Part shown: in pieces, positions 1 through 12,600 of the stretch
Layout of the letters: each line of letters opens with the position of its first letter
How positions within the stretch are numbered: position 1 is the first letter of the stretch
Origin: Aphanomyces cochlioides
Taxonomy: Eukaryota > Oomycota > Saprolegniomycetes > Saprolegniales > Verrucalvaceae
Direction of reading: 5' to 3'
Assembly (NCBI GenBank): GCA_019828595.1
Contig: JAHQRK010000002.1
Location: 682,001 to 746,000 of the forward strand
Length of the DNA stretch: 64,000 nucleotides
Translations under genes and position numbers: made by a program
Notes under the pieces: model-generated
What the model was told of the DNA's origin: nothing
What the model saw: only the letters and a program-made list of their open reading frames with translations
Databases searched by the model: none

Positions 1-791
1 ATCAAATGATTTACAATTTCGATAAGCTCATTTTTTATTCTGCATTATTATTCAAAACAGTATGAATATTTGTATGAAATTTAATAAATTTTCTTCGGAG
101 AGACCCGCAAAGAAAACGCAAATGCTTCGATTTACTGGAAGGAAAGCCAATCAGACTTCAAAGAATTAACAAAAAGCTCCCCAATACCGGGTAATTATCG
201 ATTTTGATCTAATAAGAACGCAAGCCAAAACCGCAGCAGGAACCTGCGCACAAAGGCTATGCATCGCATATTGGACAGGTAAAAGAGAATAGTCTTGACC
301 AACAAGACAACTTCCTGCGGCCGAGCTCTGAGGCTAAAGATGGGACAAAATTAAACTTCTCGACTGTTGAATGTTGTCCCATCTATAACCTGAGAGTTTG
401 GTCGTCTCCATTAAGTTCCAGAAAAGTGCCCTGCTTGTGGCGACAACATGAATGATATATTTCTGCTGCTTATGCTTGTCAATTGCATTACATGTAGGGA
501 TATCACCAAGCAGGAGTTGAGTGGAAGTGCGCAATTTCATTCTACTCATAATAAAAAAATGCTTCTTTAGCGGAATCAAAACCCGCTTGCATTGTACGTG
601 CGCTTTTCAGGATCGCTCAGCAGTAATCAGACCCAGAAATGCACTGCGAAGCAAGCATAAAGTTTGGTTAGTCCTCAGGCACATGCAATGTGCCTTGCTT
701 ATGAAGTATTTCTGCCCAATCGTCCACTCTATTGCACTCTAATTGGACGATAATCTTGTGTAAATCAAGCGATTTACGATTTCTGACAACA

Positions 792-1230
792 AGTCATTTA
801 ATTTCGTGGTCGGCGACGAAAATCGATTTATATTTCGCATGACTTGCATTATATTTCATACCTCTTGCATTTAATTTCGTATTTTTTTGCTTATATTTCG
901 TGTCACATGTATTTAAATTCGCAGAAAAGAGAAAAAGTACATAGAAAAATTAACAAAAAATTGTTATCGATCTCATAAGAAATTGATGGGACATTTCAAT
1001 CACCATATAAGTCAATGCGATCATCAATCAAGCTCGGCAGAGTTCATATGCGCTTACCCGTCGCAAATTCATAGCTCAAGCCAACACTGCAACACATGTG
1101 AAACTTCATATCTCAATACAAAATATAAGCAAATAATATGAAATTAAATGCAAGAGGTATGAAATATAATGCAAGTCATGCGAAATATAAATCGATTTTC
1201 GTCGCCCACCACGAAATTAAATGCAAGTCA
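792..1230. repeat. Foldback element: two ~110-bp inverted arms
   Basis: Bases about 792-905 reappear as the reverse complement at about 1118-1230. The arms share motifs such as AAATCGATTTATATTTCGCA and TGCAAGAGGTATGAAATATA, read in opposite directions, with very few mismatches. The spacer is about 210 bp and AT-rich. This could be a foldback transposon or a MITE. I see no clear target duplication, so the class is open. Confidence 0.75.
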
Positions 1231-1292
1231 TACGAAATATATTGCACGTGATACGAAATATATTGCAAATGATACGAAATATATCGCAAGTT
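1222..1292. repeat. Short degenerate tandem repeat, ~20-bp unit
   Basis: The unit is roughly CAAATGATACGAAATATATTG and is repeated three to four times with changes. It starts at the outer end of the right arm of the foldback repeat and shares the GAAATATA words of that arm, so it probably derives from it. Confidence 0.6.
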
Positions 1293-1407
1293 AAACGAAC
1301 TAAACCGGCAAATGGTGTAGTAACTTGTCTAAATTTATATTGTTGTACTAGTAGCGATTATAAAATTATAGAGACAATCCTGGTTTGAAATTTCAAACTT
1401 TCAGTTC

Positions 1408-2431
1408 ATGATGCCATCGTCAACGAAGCGATTGAACTTGAAGCAAAAGGAAGAACTTCGCGCATTCCACAAGGCAAATGTACACTTGAGCCAAATACAG
1501 CTCAAAGAATGGGTCAAACAACAATATGGTGTCACAATTCATCGCACTAAACGTTGGCACAATTCTCAAAGACGATAGACGACTGGGGTCAGCGAAGATT
1601 GACGAGGATATAGCCCACACACAAAGTTAATAGAGCTTGATTCAGCTTTACTTGAATGGGTTCAACTCTGCAGGGCAAACAACATTGCCTTGTCAGACCA
1701 ACTCATTCAAGAGAAAGCTAAATCTCTCGCTCATGACCTCTTATTACCTCCTGAGCAGCTCGTATTCTCCAAAGGGTGGCTCTCAAACTTCAAGCGAAGA
1801 CATAATTTGCGCTGCTACCGATTGCATGGAGAATCGGGCTCAGTGAATCCCAGTGATGTGACTAAAGGAAGACAAATGCTTCTAAGTTTGACAAGCAAGA
1901 CATTTTTAACCTTGATGAATGCGGTCTCCTCTACGACAACCTTCTCTCTGCTTCCATTGCTCGTTGCAAGTCGAATGGTATCAAGAAAAACAAGAAACGT
2001 ATCACCGTTGCGGTTGCAGATAATGCGACTGGGACCGAGAAGCTGAAGCTTTTCTTCATTGGGCGCGCAAAAAAAGCCCCGCTGCTTCGGACGCTTGACG
2101 GCTGAACAAATGAATTTGTACTACAAGTCGAACAAGAAAGCATTGATGACTTTACAGCTCTTTGGTACCTGGATACAGGAACTTGACGAGAGGATGCGAG
2201 CCGACCGTCGCCAAATCTTGCTCGTTTTGGACAATGCTTCGTCGCACAATGTTCAAAAATTATCGCTTTCAAACGTTCAGGTACTCATGCTTCCTCCGAA
2301 TCTTACCTCCGAATTGCAGCCTATGGATGCTGGAATCATCGCCGCTTTCAAGAGCAAGTACAAGAGGAAGTTGATCCGCTACGCCATGGAGCGTCTCTAG
2401 AAGGGAAGTTGGAAAGTGAATTAGATGGTTA
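1408..2431 (+). pseudogene. Broken pogo/Tigger-type DDE transposase
   Basis: The translation shows an N-terminal helix-turn-helix region, then a CENP-B/Tc5-type DNA-binding region ending in RHNLRCYRLHGES, and then DDE blocks: LDECG in one frame, a VAVADNATGTEKLKLFFIG block, LLVLDNASSHN, and QPMDAGIIAAFKSKYKRK. These are typical of Tc1/mariner-superfamily pogo transposases. The blocks sit in different frames. Stops and frameshifts occur near 1574, 1890, 2100 and 2400, so no full protein can be made. It is related to the pogo derivative at 39656-40930 but diverged from it. I found no TIR. The copia LTR begins a few bases after the last readable codons, so the copia element probably inserted here. 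Confidence 0.8.
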
Positions 2432-2434
2432 ACA

Positions 2435-2589
2435 TGAAAGCTAGCTAGGCCTAGTGTGAATTCTGTCGTCTTCGTTTGTCTTCGTTTGTCTTCTGGAGTC
2501 TTCTGGAACACGTAATATACAAGTTGTTTTATAGTTAAGAGACCTTTCTCGAATGTGAAAGTTGAGATTACATTCTAGAAGTCTCAACA
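2435..2589 (-). repeat. Putative 3' LTR of the copia element (155 bp)
   Basis: Read on the minus strand, the segment starts TGTTGAGACTTC directly after a purine-rich tract (AGGGGGGAA), and ends in CA. That is the usual layout of a Ty1/copia polypurine tract and 3' LTR. It contains a TATAAAA box. No second LTR is present because the element is cut at its 5' side, so the outer boundary at 2435 is inferred from the TG...CA rule only. Confidence 0.55.
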
Positions 2590-2596
2590 TTCCCCC

Positions 2597-4165
2597 CTAA
2601 TTGAAACTTTCTTCTTCGATGTAGTGAGAGAGAGGGGTCATGACTTTCGAGAGATGCTCTTGAAACTTTGGTCGAGGCAATGCTTTGGTTAGCATGTCAG
2701 CAAGCATTTTGTTAGTGGGGCAATAGTCGATCTTGATGATGTGCTCGCGGACTAAGTCTCAAATGAAGTGATGACGAACATCAATGTGCTTGGTTCGTTG
2801 TTGAAGGGTTGAGTTTTCAGCCATCTTGATTGTACTTTGGTTGTCTTCATAAACGATGATGGGCAGTTTGACAGAAAGCTCGAGTTCTTCAAGCAATGAC
2901 TTGAGCCATAGTGCTTCTTGTAGTCCATAAGACATGGAAATGTATTCGGCTTCGGAAGTGGACAAAGCAACTTTGTTTTCTAGTTTGGATTTCCACGAGA
3001 TCAAACATCCATTCAGGAATAGAAAATAGCCTGAGGTGGATCTGCGAGTGGTTGTATCATTGGCATAGTCGGCATTGACAAATAGCTCAATGAGATAGTC
3101 GGAGGAGTCTTGCTTGGTGTAGGATGTTCCATAATCTTTCGTTCCTTGAAGGTAGCGGAGTACACGCTTAGCGATGTGTTGATGTTCTTCTTCAGGGTTG
3201 ATGAGGTGCCGTGAAAGCAATGTAACAGTAAAAGCGATATCAGGACGCGTTGTCGTCGTGAGATAGAGCAGTTCGCCCACCACATTGCGAAATGGCAACG
3301 AGGGTGTAGAACTAGACGATCGGAAAGAGGCTGTATGGCTGTCCTGAGGTGTTGAAATTGGATTGCAGTCGGCAAGGCCATGCTTAGCAAGTATGTCCGA
3401 GATGTATCGGCTTTGGTGCAGTAAAATGGAACCATCCTCAAGGCGTTTAACTTCTATGCCGAGGCAGTAGGTTAAGGTTCCCAAGTCCTTCATGGTGAAG
3501 CGAGCAGATAAGGCACGCTTCGTGGAGTCCATTAAGTTTGAGTGAGTGGACAAAAGGATGAAGTCATCGACATATACGCCCACCAAAACTAAACCTTGGG
3601 GTGTACATCGGAAGTAGATGCATGGATCAGACTTAAGTTGTGTGAAGCGTTGTGACTTAAAGTAAGAATCCAATGCAGAGTTCCATTCACGAGAAGATTG
3701 TTTAAGTCCATAGATGCTCTTGTTCAAACGGCAGACAAGATGTTCTGAGCCAGGTTGGACATATCCCGGAGGTTGTTTCATGTAGAGTGTTTCCTGGAGG
3801 TTTCCGTTGAGGAAAGCAGTTTGCACATCCATGTGGCAGATATGCATGGAACTCATCGCAGCAAGAGCAAGTAGGAAACGAATGCTCGAAGTGCGGATTA
3901 CAGGAGCAAACACTTCAGTGTAGTCAACGCCAGCAACTTGAGTGAAGCCTTGAGCAACAAGGCGTGCTTTGTAGCGTGACAAAGTACCATCAGCAGCGTA
4001 CTTCTTCGTAAAGATCCATCGGCATCCAATGGGTTTACGGTCAGGTGGAAGTTCACACAGAGTCCAGGTGTTGTGTTGCATCAATGAATTGTATTCGGCA
4101 TCGGTAGCCTTAATCCATTCATTTTTCTCTGGTGAAGCATGGGCTTGACGTATAGTCGAAGGTAG
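2597..4165 (-). pseudogene. Ty1/copia pol fragment: reverse transcriptase and RNase H
   Basis: This is the C-terminal half of a copia polyprotein. It carries the RVT_2 domain, with KARLVAQGFTQ, MDVQTAFLNG, YGLKQS and the catalytic VYVDDFIL. The RNase H domain follows, with NADYANDTTTRRSTSGY, SKLENKVALSTSEAEY and VYEDNQSTI. Gag, protease and integrase are missing. A TGA at 2759-2761 sits where family members read Arg (CGA). After it the frame stays open to the expected end at 2597. At about 4165 the sequence switches abruptly to a gypsy element on the other strand. The ORF continues to an ATG at 4261 only by chance. The product would be inactive. Confidence 0.9.
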
Positions 4166-4169
4166 CCCG

Positions 4170-7100
4170 GTGGTGAACTCTTGTCTACTTGCTGCTCTAC
4201 AAGCCGTCGGTGTCGAATGCTCAGTGTCAACTTCCCAGACCCATCGACTTGAACCATTCATGGGTGACCCGGTTTACGCTCGTGGCCGTGTTCAATTGAA
4301 AACAGTCTCTCTCGCCACCTCGGCAGGCCCCCTACTGCTGCGAAACATCTCAGCTTGGGTAATAGATGATGCACTCGACACGCCACGTTTGATCCTATCA
4401 CGTCCAGTCATGGAAACTCTCGGCTATTCTTTGGACGCGCTGCTAGTCAGAGCTCGTGCAGTCAAAGCTGATTGGAATTTGGCGGTAAACGAGCAATCAT
4501 CTCGATCAGCATCGTCGGGTGGTAGCGAATCTCCAACGAGCAGCTCCGCTCTTCGATTCTTATCCATAGACGAACCGATGGGAAGTTTCGCCTTTCAACC
4601 CTCAGCGCCAACCAATATGTTAGAGCCAATTGTTTCGGCTTTTGACAAGCAATCTCTGGATAGCGATGACATAACGTCCTTGCCTGCGTTCCTCCACCAT
4701 GATCACTCCGAGGTCTCACAGCTCCTCGACGAGCGAGTGCTTGATGCAGAGGCTCAAGGCCTTACTGGAGAACACCTGGAGCGATTACGAACAATGCTGG
4801 GCAAATATCGTGACGTTTTCCGTTTGAGTTTTGGTCAAGATGCTGCAGTCAGAGTGCCGCCCCTCGAAGTCCGTGTTCGACCCGGCACCCAGCCTGCTAA
4901 ATGCTCTACCTGAAGATATCCGCCCGCTCACCAAAAATTTATGGAGGTCCACATGTCAGAACTCGAAAAAGCTGGCCTTGTCTACCTCAACACATCGAGC
5001 AGATGGGCATCACCACCGCGAATTGTCCCAAAACGTGATGGCACGTACCGCATGACTGTCGATTTGCGCTCTGTTAATGCACGAACGATACCCCTCCAAT
5101 GGCCAATGCCTCAGCTCCAGGTTGCACTGGGCTATCTCTCCGACAGCTCTTGTTATTTCACCTTGGATTGGTTCCGTGGCTATTGGCAGTTGCCTTTGGC
5201 GCCTGTGAGCCAAGAAATCTTTACAATCATGACTCATCGGGGTATGATGACCCCCACCCGCGTGTCCATGGGAGGTTCCGACTGTGTTGGCTACTGTCAA
5301 TCATGCGTAGAGCTTATTTTCAAAAATGAGCTTTATCGGGGCATCTTGGCATGGTTAGACGATATCCTGGGATATTCTTCATCCGAAGATGCTCTTTTGT
5401 CCATTCTCGACAAAGTCCTGGGTGCTTGTGTCTTGTCTGGGCTTAAGTTGCACCCAAACAAATGCTCCTTTTTCCTCAAGAAAGCAAAATGGTGCGGAAA
5501 AGTCATATCAGCGGAAGGAATCAGTCATTGCCCCGAACGCGTTGCTGGTTTGGTTGAACTGGCAACTCCTATGACGGCTGCCCAACTGCAGAAATTCCTC
5601 TGTTGTGTTAACTGGATGCACGCAAGTATTCCCGATTATGCAGCTCTCGTGGCGCCACTCATGGATATATTATCAGTTGCCGCAAAAACTGTATCAAGCC
5701 GCAAGCAAAAGAAACTAGACAAAGTGCTCCTATCCTCATTTGACTGGTCAGAAACGCAAATCTCATGTTTCAAGAGCGTCAAGAAGTCATTACTGTCAAT
5801 GGTCCCCTTGGCACATCCTAGTGGTGAAGCTGTCGTTTACTTATTTGCAGACGCATCACTTGATTTCTATGGCTCTGTAGTAACGCAGGTCCCAAAAGAA
5901 GACAGTCACTTACCGTTTGCTCAACAGCGTCATCGACCTTTAGCATTTCTTAGTGGCAGTTTCAAGGGAGCGTCCAGTCGATGGCCAATACCGGACAAGG
6001 AGGCGTTTGCTATTGTCGAGACATGCAAACGACTGGAATACTTATTGCTCCGCCCTGGTGGATTCATCATATGCACGGATCATCGCAACTTAGTCTACAT
6101 ATTCAATCCGTTGGCCACTGATAGCACAATGCAGCGACACCAAGCTGATCGCCTCCAAAGATGGGCCATGATCATGACGGGGTTCACATATTCCATTCAA
6201 CACATCCCTGGGGAACTGAATGTATGGGCAGACATGCTCAGCCGCTGGAATTATATACCGTCAACAGTGGCAACAAGTTCCATCCGTATTCTCGCTCTAG
6301 CTCCTGTGTCACCACTACAGTCCCAAGACTTTGTTTGGCCAACACTGCAAAGCATCTCGGAAATTCAGCAAGAACACCTCCCACATCCACAAGGCTATAT
6401 GTGGAACGCCTCAAAATCATGTTTTTGTGACACCCGAGAGCGTGTGTGGATTCCTGCGAAAGCCCTCCATCTCCAAGCGCGCCTCATGGTTGTGGCTCAT
6501 GCCCACCTGTCGGGGCACCGTGGTGCCGACATAACAACAGAATCACTGACGTCGTGGTGCACATGGCCAACTCTTGGTGCTGATGTCTCAAAATTTGTCA
6601 AATCCTGTCTCCATTGCATTTGTGTGTCGGGGCGTATGATTCCACGCCCATTGGGAGAAGCACTGCACGCCACCAAGCCGAACGAACTGATACACGCCGA
6701 TTTTCTTACTCTGCCTCGTGACCGATACACGGAATGGAACTATGTCCTCACACTCAAGGATGACGTCTCGGCTTTCTGTATGCTCATAGGCTACAAAGCG
6801 GCAACCGCAGAAGCCTTTGCGGATGGCTTAATTCGCTGGTTCAGCATGTTTGGAGTCGTGACAACTTGGGTCACTGACCGTGGCTCTCACTTCCGAAACA
6901 CGGTCGTTGAAAACATTTCTAAGCAATTGGGAACTCAGCATCATTTTACTACTGCCTACTCGCCGTGGTCCAACGGTTCAGTTGAGGTGCTTAATCGACA
7001 AGCCGTCCGTTGCATTCGTACATTACTCTCCGAAATTGGTCTCCACCCGAATGAGTGGTCTAAGGTACTACCCGCTGTTCAATCTGCCCTGAATAGTCAG

Positions 7101-7961
7101 CCATCACCTCGTCTGGGCGGTCTTGCGTCAATTACCGCCTTTACTGGCCTTCCTGCTCAATCCCCTCTTCGATTTGTTTTTGAAACAGCCCATGGTGAAG
7201 CAATCAATATGTCCATCGATGAGTTATCACAATCTTGGCACGGTCACTTGGCATCGCTATCAAATACATTGGATACCATGCACCGACACATTGCCAAGGT
7301 CAGTGCAATTTCACGACGACAAGCCAGAGCACGCAAGGCCAAGATCACAAATTTTTCAATTGGTGACTTCGTTCTCGTTGCTATCATCTCGGACCATCCC
7401 TCGAAACTTTCAGCTCAGTGGCGTGGTCCAAAAAGAATTGTCGAAGTGGTATCTGATTGGATTTTCATCGTAGAAGACTTAGTTGAGCCTTTCGAACGGT
7501 CTACACACCATTCCAGCCGTTTACAATTTTATGCCGACGATCAACTATCAGTTACACAAGACTTACTTGATTTCGTTCGCTATAACGACGGCGGTCACAT
7601 GGTGTGGTCCTTTCAAGGCGTTCGACGTGAAAAAGGCTCCTTTGAAGTACTTGTATCGTGGTTAGGCCTCTAGGATTCTGAATCGTCGTGGGAGCCCCTT
7701 GAAAACCTTGTCGAGGACGTCCCTGTGCTTCTGGAGCGGTATTTCATGGCCCACCCAAATGATCCCCTTGTGACAGAAGCATCCCACGAATTCGCTCGTT
7801 TGCTGCAACGTTCACCATCGGTCCCCCAGACATACACCACGGGGCCAAAAGAAACGAAACGACACAGATCTCAACGCGTGCAATCTCGATCCAAAAATGC
7901 AACAAATCGACCGACACATTCGTCGAAGGGAAGAGGGCACTGTTCTGGTCGTGCGGAGTAA
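4170..7961 (+). mobile_element. 5'-truncated Ty3/gypsy retrotransposon with chromodomain
   Basis: One reading frame runs through the whole segment and is broken by two stops (TGA at 4911-4913, TAG at 7671-7673). Order of domains: the end of a retropepsin region (LAALQAVGVECS), then reverse transcriptase with FTLDWFRGYWQL and the YxDD-type box AWLDDILGYS. RNase H follows (LFADASLDFYG, CTDHRNLVYIF). Integrase has an HHCC zinc finger (HLSGHRG, CLHC) and a DDE core (IHADFLTL, TDRGSHF, SPWSNGSVEVLNR). A C-terminal chromodomain-like region is split by the second stop. Gag, the protease active site and the 5' LTR are lost at the junction with copia. No 3' LTR was recognised. Not autonomous. Confidence 0.9.
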
Positions 7962-9395
7962 TCACGCACATCAGAAGAACACAAGAGATGAAGTTGGTGC
8001 ATCTCTTGCTTGCACATCGAATCTGAGTTCAACATGGTCGGGTCTACTTGTTCCCTAGTGTTCTACTTCAAGTTGAGGATGAGTGTAGTTCAACTTGGCG
8101 TAGCCATGCTTAAACTAATTCAGTTTTCCATTTCCACCAGTGAGCACAAGTCCGTCCCAACCGGGACTGCAGAATATCTCCTGAAATTGACGACGGCCAC
8201 CACTCACACGTGCAACGAAGAAGTCCTCTCGGAGTTTGCCAAGCCTTTCGTGGACAAGGGATTGAATGTGCGCTACATGGTGCTACTTCCTGACACAAAC
8301 ACAAAGACCAAATTCCGATTGTGTCTTGCACGACTGACGAAGCACGAAGTTTTGTCTCATATTCCTCTGTATGTCGCGCATTTCCAAGTCTCAATTGACA
8401 ACAAGCGTCGTGGCAAGTGGTAAATCTTCGTTGTGTGTCTGCAATGGAAAATGAGATAGATGTGCTTTTCTGGGGAATGAAATAGCTTTGGTGTTACGTG
8501 ATGGACTGTCAATCGACACCTTGGCAAATGAAAGAAATTCGAGAAATTCCAACTGAGTCACAGCAGCGCTATGTCTTTCGATGTCTTATCCTGTTGATCA
8601 TGATGGTCTTTGTTTGAAGCTTCCAAGGTATGAGAGACGATGACCGTTTAAATGTGCTTCCTTTTGAGAAGACGCAATGTCCATGCGCTTCATAAACAAG
8701 TAGGGGAAAATGTTCTATGGGCATCGGTGAGCCATGGCAACTATACTCTCGCATCAACACATGGTGTTTTCGACGGCTCGAGACCAGCATGCAGCACTTT
8801 TATCTGGAATTGCGGCAGAAATAATCCTCGAGTGAGCGTCTACAGTGTCTCTCAAATGAGTGTTATTGATTTGTTCGACGGTAGAGTTGAGAGAGCAGTG
8901 GCCATTTGCATTCAAGAGCATCATGAATCATCGACATGGAGAGCATTCGCATTGCGCAAGTTGCCACGCTAAATTTAGCGGAAATTCTAGCGTGTGCGTC
9001 AGATTTTAGTCATGCTATTTTAAGCGTGTACCTATTAATAATCAGGTTGACTGGGTACCGGTTGGCATGCGCGTGAAGTACACTGATAGTCAGTCGGACT
9101 CGACATATAATTGCTACTCAACTCCTTGACTTCTAGACACTACATCTTGAGGGCAAACGCAAGTTAATCCTGTTTGAGCTGTAAATGATGAACTTTCTTG
9201 AACCAGGCAGAAAAGACGAAAGCAAGAGAGGCGCAATCTTCGCGAAGTCGAAGCGAGAATTCAAATTCTGTCAATAAATCCAACGACTTTCCCCAACAGA
9301 AACCCCACACTTCATCGAAACGACTACAATACTCTCAATTTAAATATTATGAGATTCCTTGACGCCCAAAATGGTTCTCCGGCAAGATGGTGACC
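7962..9395. other. Gap between gypsy elements, no gene recognised
   Basis: Two open frames on the plus strand (8010-8423, 137 codons; 8652-8972, 106 codons) resemble nothing I know and show no clear domain. The first lies just past the chromodomain of the upstream gypsy element, so this could be its unrecognised 3' end. From about 9000 the sequence looks like the original upstream region of the secreted-protein gene now at 14420. Confidence 0.4.
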
Positions 9396-9400
9396 AATCG

Positions 9401-9668
9401 TGTAGGGTAGTTGGTAAGCGCAGAGGAAGATGAGAAGTGAGTTAGATTAGCCAGCTTAAAGTTAAATCTATAAACTAAACAATACCGTATAGTTTTCGAT
9501 ATACACTCGGCACGGCTACGGAACAATCTTCTGAGGGCCGTACACTCCCTGAGAACACACGTGCCTCTGGCCAATCTCAACTTAGTCAGACGGTGTCGTC
9601 AGCGTTGGACACGCTTGACTCGACACCCGTCTTGCCAGGCGACAACTATAAACCATTAATTCATTACA
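9401..9668 (-). repeat. 3' LTR of the 9401-14306 gypsy element
   Basis: It is a 268-bp copy with TG...CA ends, identical to the copy at 14039-14306. The polypurine tract abuts its inner edge. The pol reading frame runs through the tract and about 28 codons into the LTR before stopping at 9582. Confidence 0.95.
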
Positions 9669-12600
9669 TTCTCCCCCCGTTGTCGCCCTGGCGGCTTGAT
9701 TTCTTCGCTTGAGGTCTTCGAGCAGCTTCTTGAAATGCGAAACATGTTTGATGTTTCGCTCCAGCTCCCACGTAGCTTCGTGTTCAGGCAACCCATGCCA
9801 CTTAACCAAATATTCTTTCTTACGATTAAACTGTCTTTGCTTCAGAAGGGCTTCTACGATGTAGAGCTCATTCCCTTCGTCATCGAGAACGATAGGCGTG
9901 GCTTTGGGGATCGGTCGGCTTTGAAATCGCGCGGGGTTTGGAACGTGGTGCTTCAGTCGATCAACGTTAAAGACGTCGTGAAGTCGACTCATGCTCTTGG
10001 GCAGTTCAAGCCTCATGGCATTGGGATTAATTACTTCGATTATCTTAAATGGCCCAATGTAGCGCAGAACAAGCTTTGCCTTTTCCGCCTGGCTAGCTAC
10101 TTTGGCATGCTTCAACGGGATGTTTCGTGTAGCTAAGATAACAAAGTCGCCTTCTTTAAAGTTTACATTGGCTCGTCTTCTATCGTAGTACTCCTTTTGT
10201 CTTGCTTGAGCCTTCTCTAGGTTCTCCAAGGCCATCTTGACAAGTTCTTTGCGACGCTCGGCAAAGTTCTTGGCATACTCGTTCAGTGTCTCGATGTCGT
10301 TCAACACTGGATTGCGTAGCTTCCTTCCAGTATCGACTTCGAATGGAGTTAAACCAGTAGACGTCTGTATTAAGCCTTGGTGGGAATACTCTATGGTGCC
10401 TAAGTGCTCACTCCAGTCATGGCCCAAGTAGGACACTTGACATCTCAACGCGTCTTCGAGCGTTCTGTTCTGTCGCTCGGTTGCTCCATCGCTTTGAGCT
10501 CTGCCAGCAGTAGTCATGAAATGCTTAACTCCCATTATCTTCATTAACTCCTGCCAAAACTGGCTGGTGAACTTTGGATCGCGATCGCTGATGATCACAG
10601 CAGGTAGGCCATGATTTTGAACGACTGTGTCGAAAAACTCCTTGGCTGCTAGCGGTGCGTCTACGTTTGACACCGTGGCGCAGTACTTGGGACGCTTTGA
10701 AGTCTTGTCAACGCATGTCATGATCGCATCTTTGCCGTTCGAGACAGGCAAACCGGTGATCCAGTCGACGGACACTGTGTGCCAACACTCATCAGGAGAC
10801 TTGATAGGAATCATGTGTCCATTAGCTTTAGCACTACTAGACTTGTATCTTGCACACGTCTCGCATGTGGCGACATAAAGCTTCACGTCGTCTTCTAGAC
10901 CCTTCCAGTCCTACCATTGCGCAATGTGAAGCTGCGTTCGACGGGCACCAGGGTGAGCTGTGGTGCTCGTGTCATGACTTTGCGAGATAATCTCGCACTT
11001 GAGTTCATCATCGTCGGGAACGCAGAGTCTCCACACTTGATCCTTAGACTTCACAAAGTAAAGATTGTCCTTCTTTATGTACTTAGAGCTATCGTTGTAC
11101 TCGTTGCTCTTGGCATAAGCTCGCTCGAACCGCTTGACTAAGTCGTCGTTCATCTTGACTGTGCTATACGACACTTCTTCCGCATGGTTGATGACTATGT
11201 GTTGTGGAACCTCGACTTCGAGTAGCTTTGACTCCGTCTCCTCCCCCCGAGAAGGCGAGTCAGTCATCAACGCAAGTGTACGCATGTCAATAGATCGCAG
11301 AGTCGCGACGCGCTCAGTCCATGAGTGGATGCCGCGATAGCGGTTATAGCACGAAGCATCGCAGTGATGAACAGCGCAAGTGTTAATTGAGCGCTGGACC
11401 GAGGTGGTCGAGAGAGAGCATCAGCTACAACGTTCATCTTGCCTGGTCGATGATGTAGTGTGAAATCAAAACTTCCTAAGAAGTCAAGCCATCATAGCTT
11501 AGCGGTTAAGACTGGAGTCTTCAGAAACCACTGACATGTCGAGTTGTCGGTGAAGACATCAAAATGCGAACCGTAGACATAAGGTCTCCATTTGGTTAAC
11601 GCTAACTTGATCGCATACAACTCCTCCTCGTGTGATGGCCAATTTCGCTCGGTATCGCCCAATTTCTTTGACAAGAACGCAACTGGGCGGTCGTTGCCAT
11701 CATCGTCTTGCTGAGAAAGTACTGCTCCGCAGCAATAGCCTGAAGCGTCGGTCGTGATCATGAAGGGCTTGTCGAAGTTTGGTAGTTGAAGGACTGGAGC
11801 TTGCCGAAGAGCCGCTTTGATGGTGAGGAAGGCTTTCTCCTGGCGATCACTCCAAGTCCAGGGAACACTGTCTTTCGCTAGATCGCTCATAGGCAACACA
11901 AGATTGGCATAGTTAGCTATGAATTTACGATAGTAACCAGCCATCCCGAGAAAACTCAACAGCTCCTTGCGATTAGTGGGAGATGACCACTTCTCGATCG
12001 CTCGAACTTTGTTGCTGTCGACTTGCAAGCCTTCAGCAGAGATCGTGTGACCCAAATGGTCGACTTTGGATACCGCAAACGCGCATTTCTCCATCCTTGC
12101 ATACAGCTTCTCCTTGCGCAACACTTCGAGAACACAACGCAAATGGTTGACATGTTCATTAAGATGCTTAGAGTGCACGCAGATGTCATCTAAGTAGACG
12201 ACTACAAAGGGGAACTTGTCAAAAAGAGATCGCATAAGTCTTGACCAGATGCCTGGCATGCCTGCCAGTCCCATCGGCGCGACACACCACTGCAGAATCT
12301 CCTTGTGCGCTCGAAAGGCAGTGTACTTTCGAGCGTGGGGCTCGACCAGCATTTGGTGGTATCCTGACGCAAGATCGATCTTCGTGAACACTGTACAACC
12401 ATGCATGTTGTTGAACAGATCTTCAATGTTGGGCAGCGGAATCTTGAGGATTTCCGTCTGTGAGTTGACATGGCGGTAGTCAAGCACCCAGCGTATAGGC
12501 GTGTTGGGCGTCGCAGTCTTTAGCCACACTTGTCGCGAAGGTAGCTTGCCATTCTCGTCCTTCTTGGGTACGCCAAAGATGTTGGAAACCCAGTCGCTCG

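Larger units (their letters stand above)
1..1407. other. AT-rich stretch, no gene recognised
   Basis: I find no coding sequence that I can support here. The open frames are short and resemble no family I know. The visible structure is the foldback repeat and short tandem repeat listed separately. The stretch leads into the pogo-like remnant that begins at 1408. Confidence 0.5.

Noticed and set aside
9347..9580. 77-codon ORF, repeated almost identically at 13985-14218
   Set aside because: Both lie in the identical LTRs of the gypsy element and differ only where the LTR ends. They are LTR sequence, not a gene.
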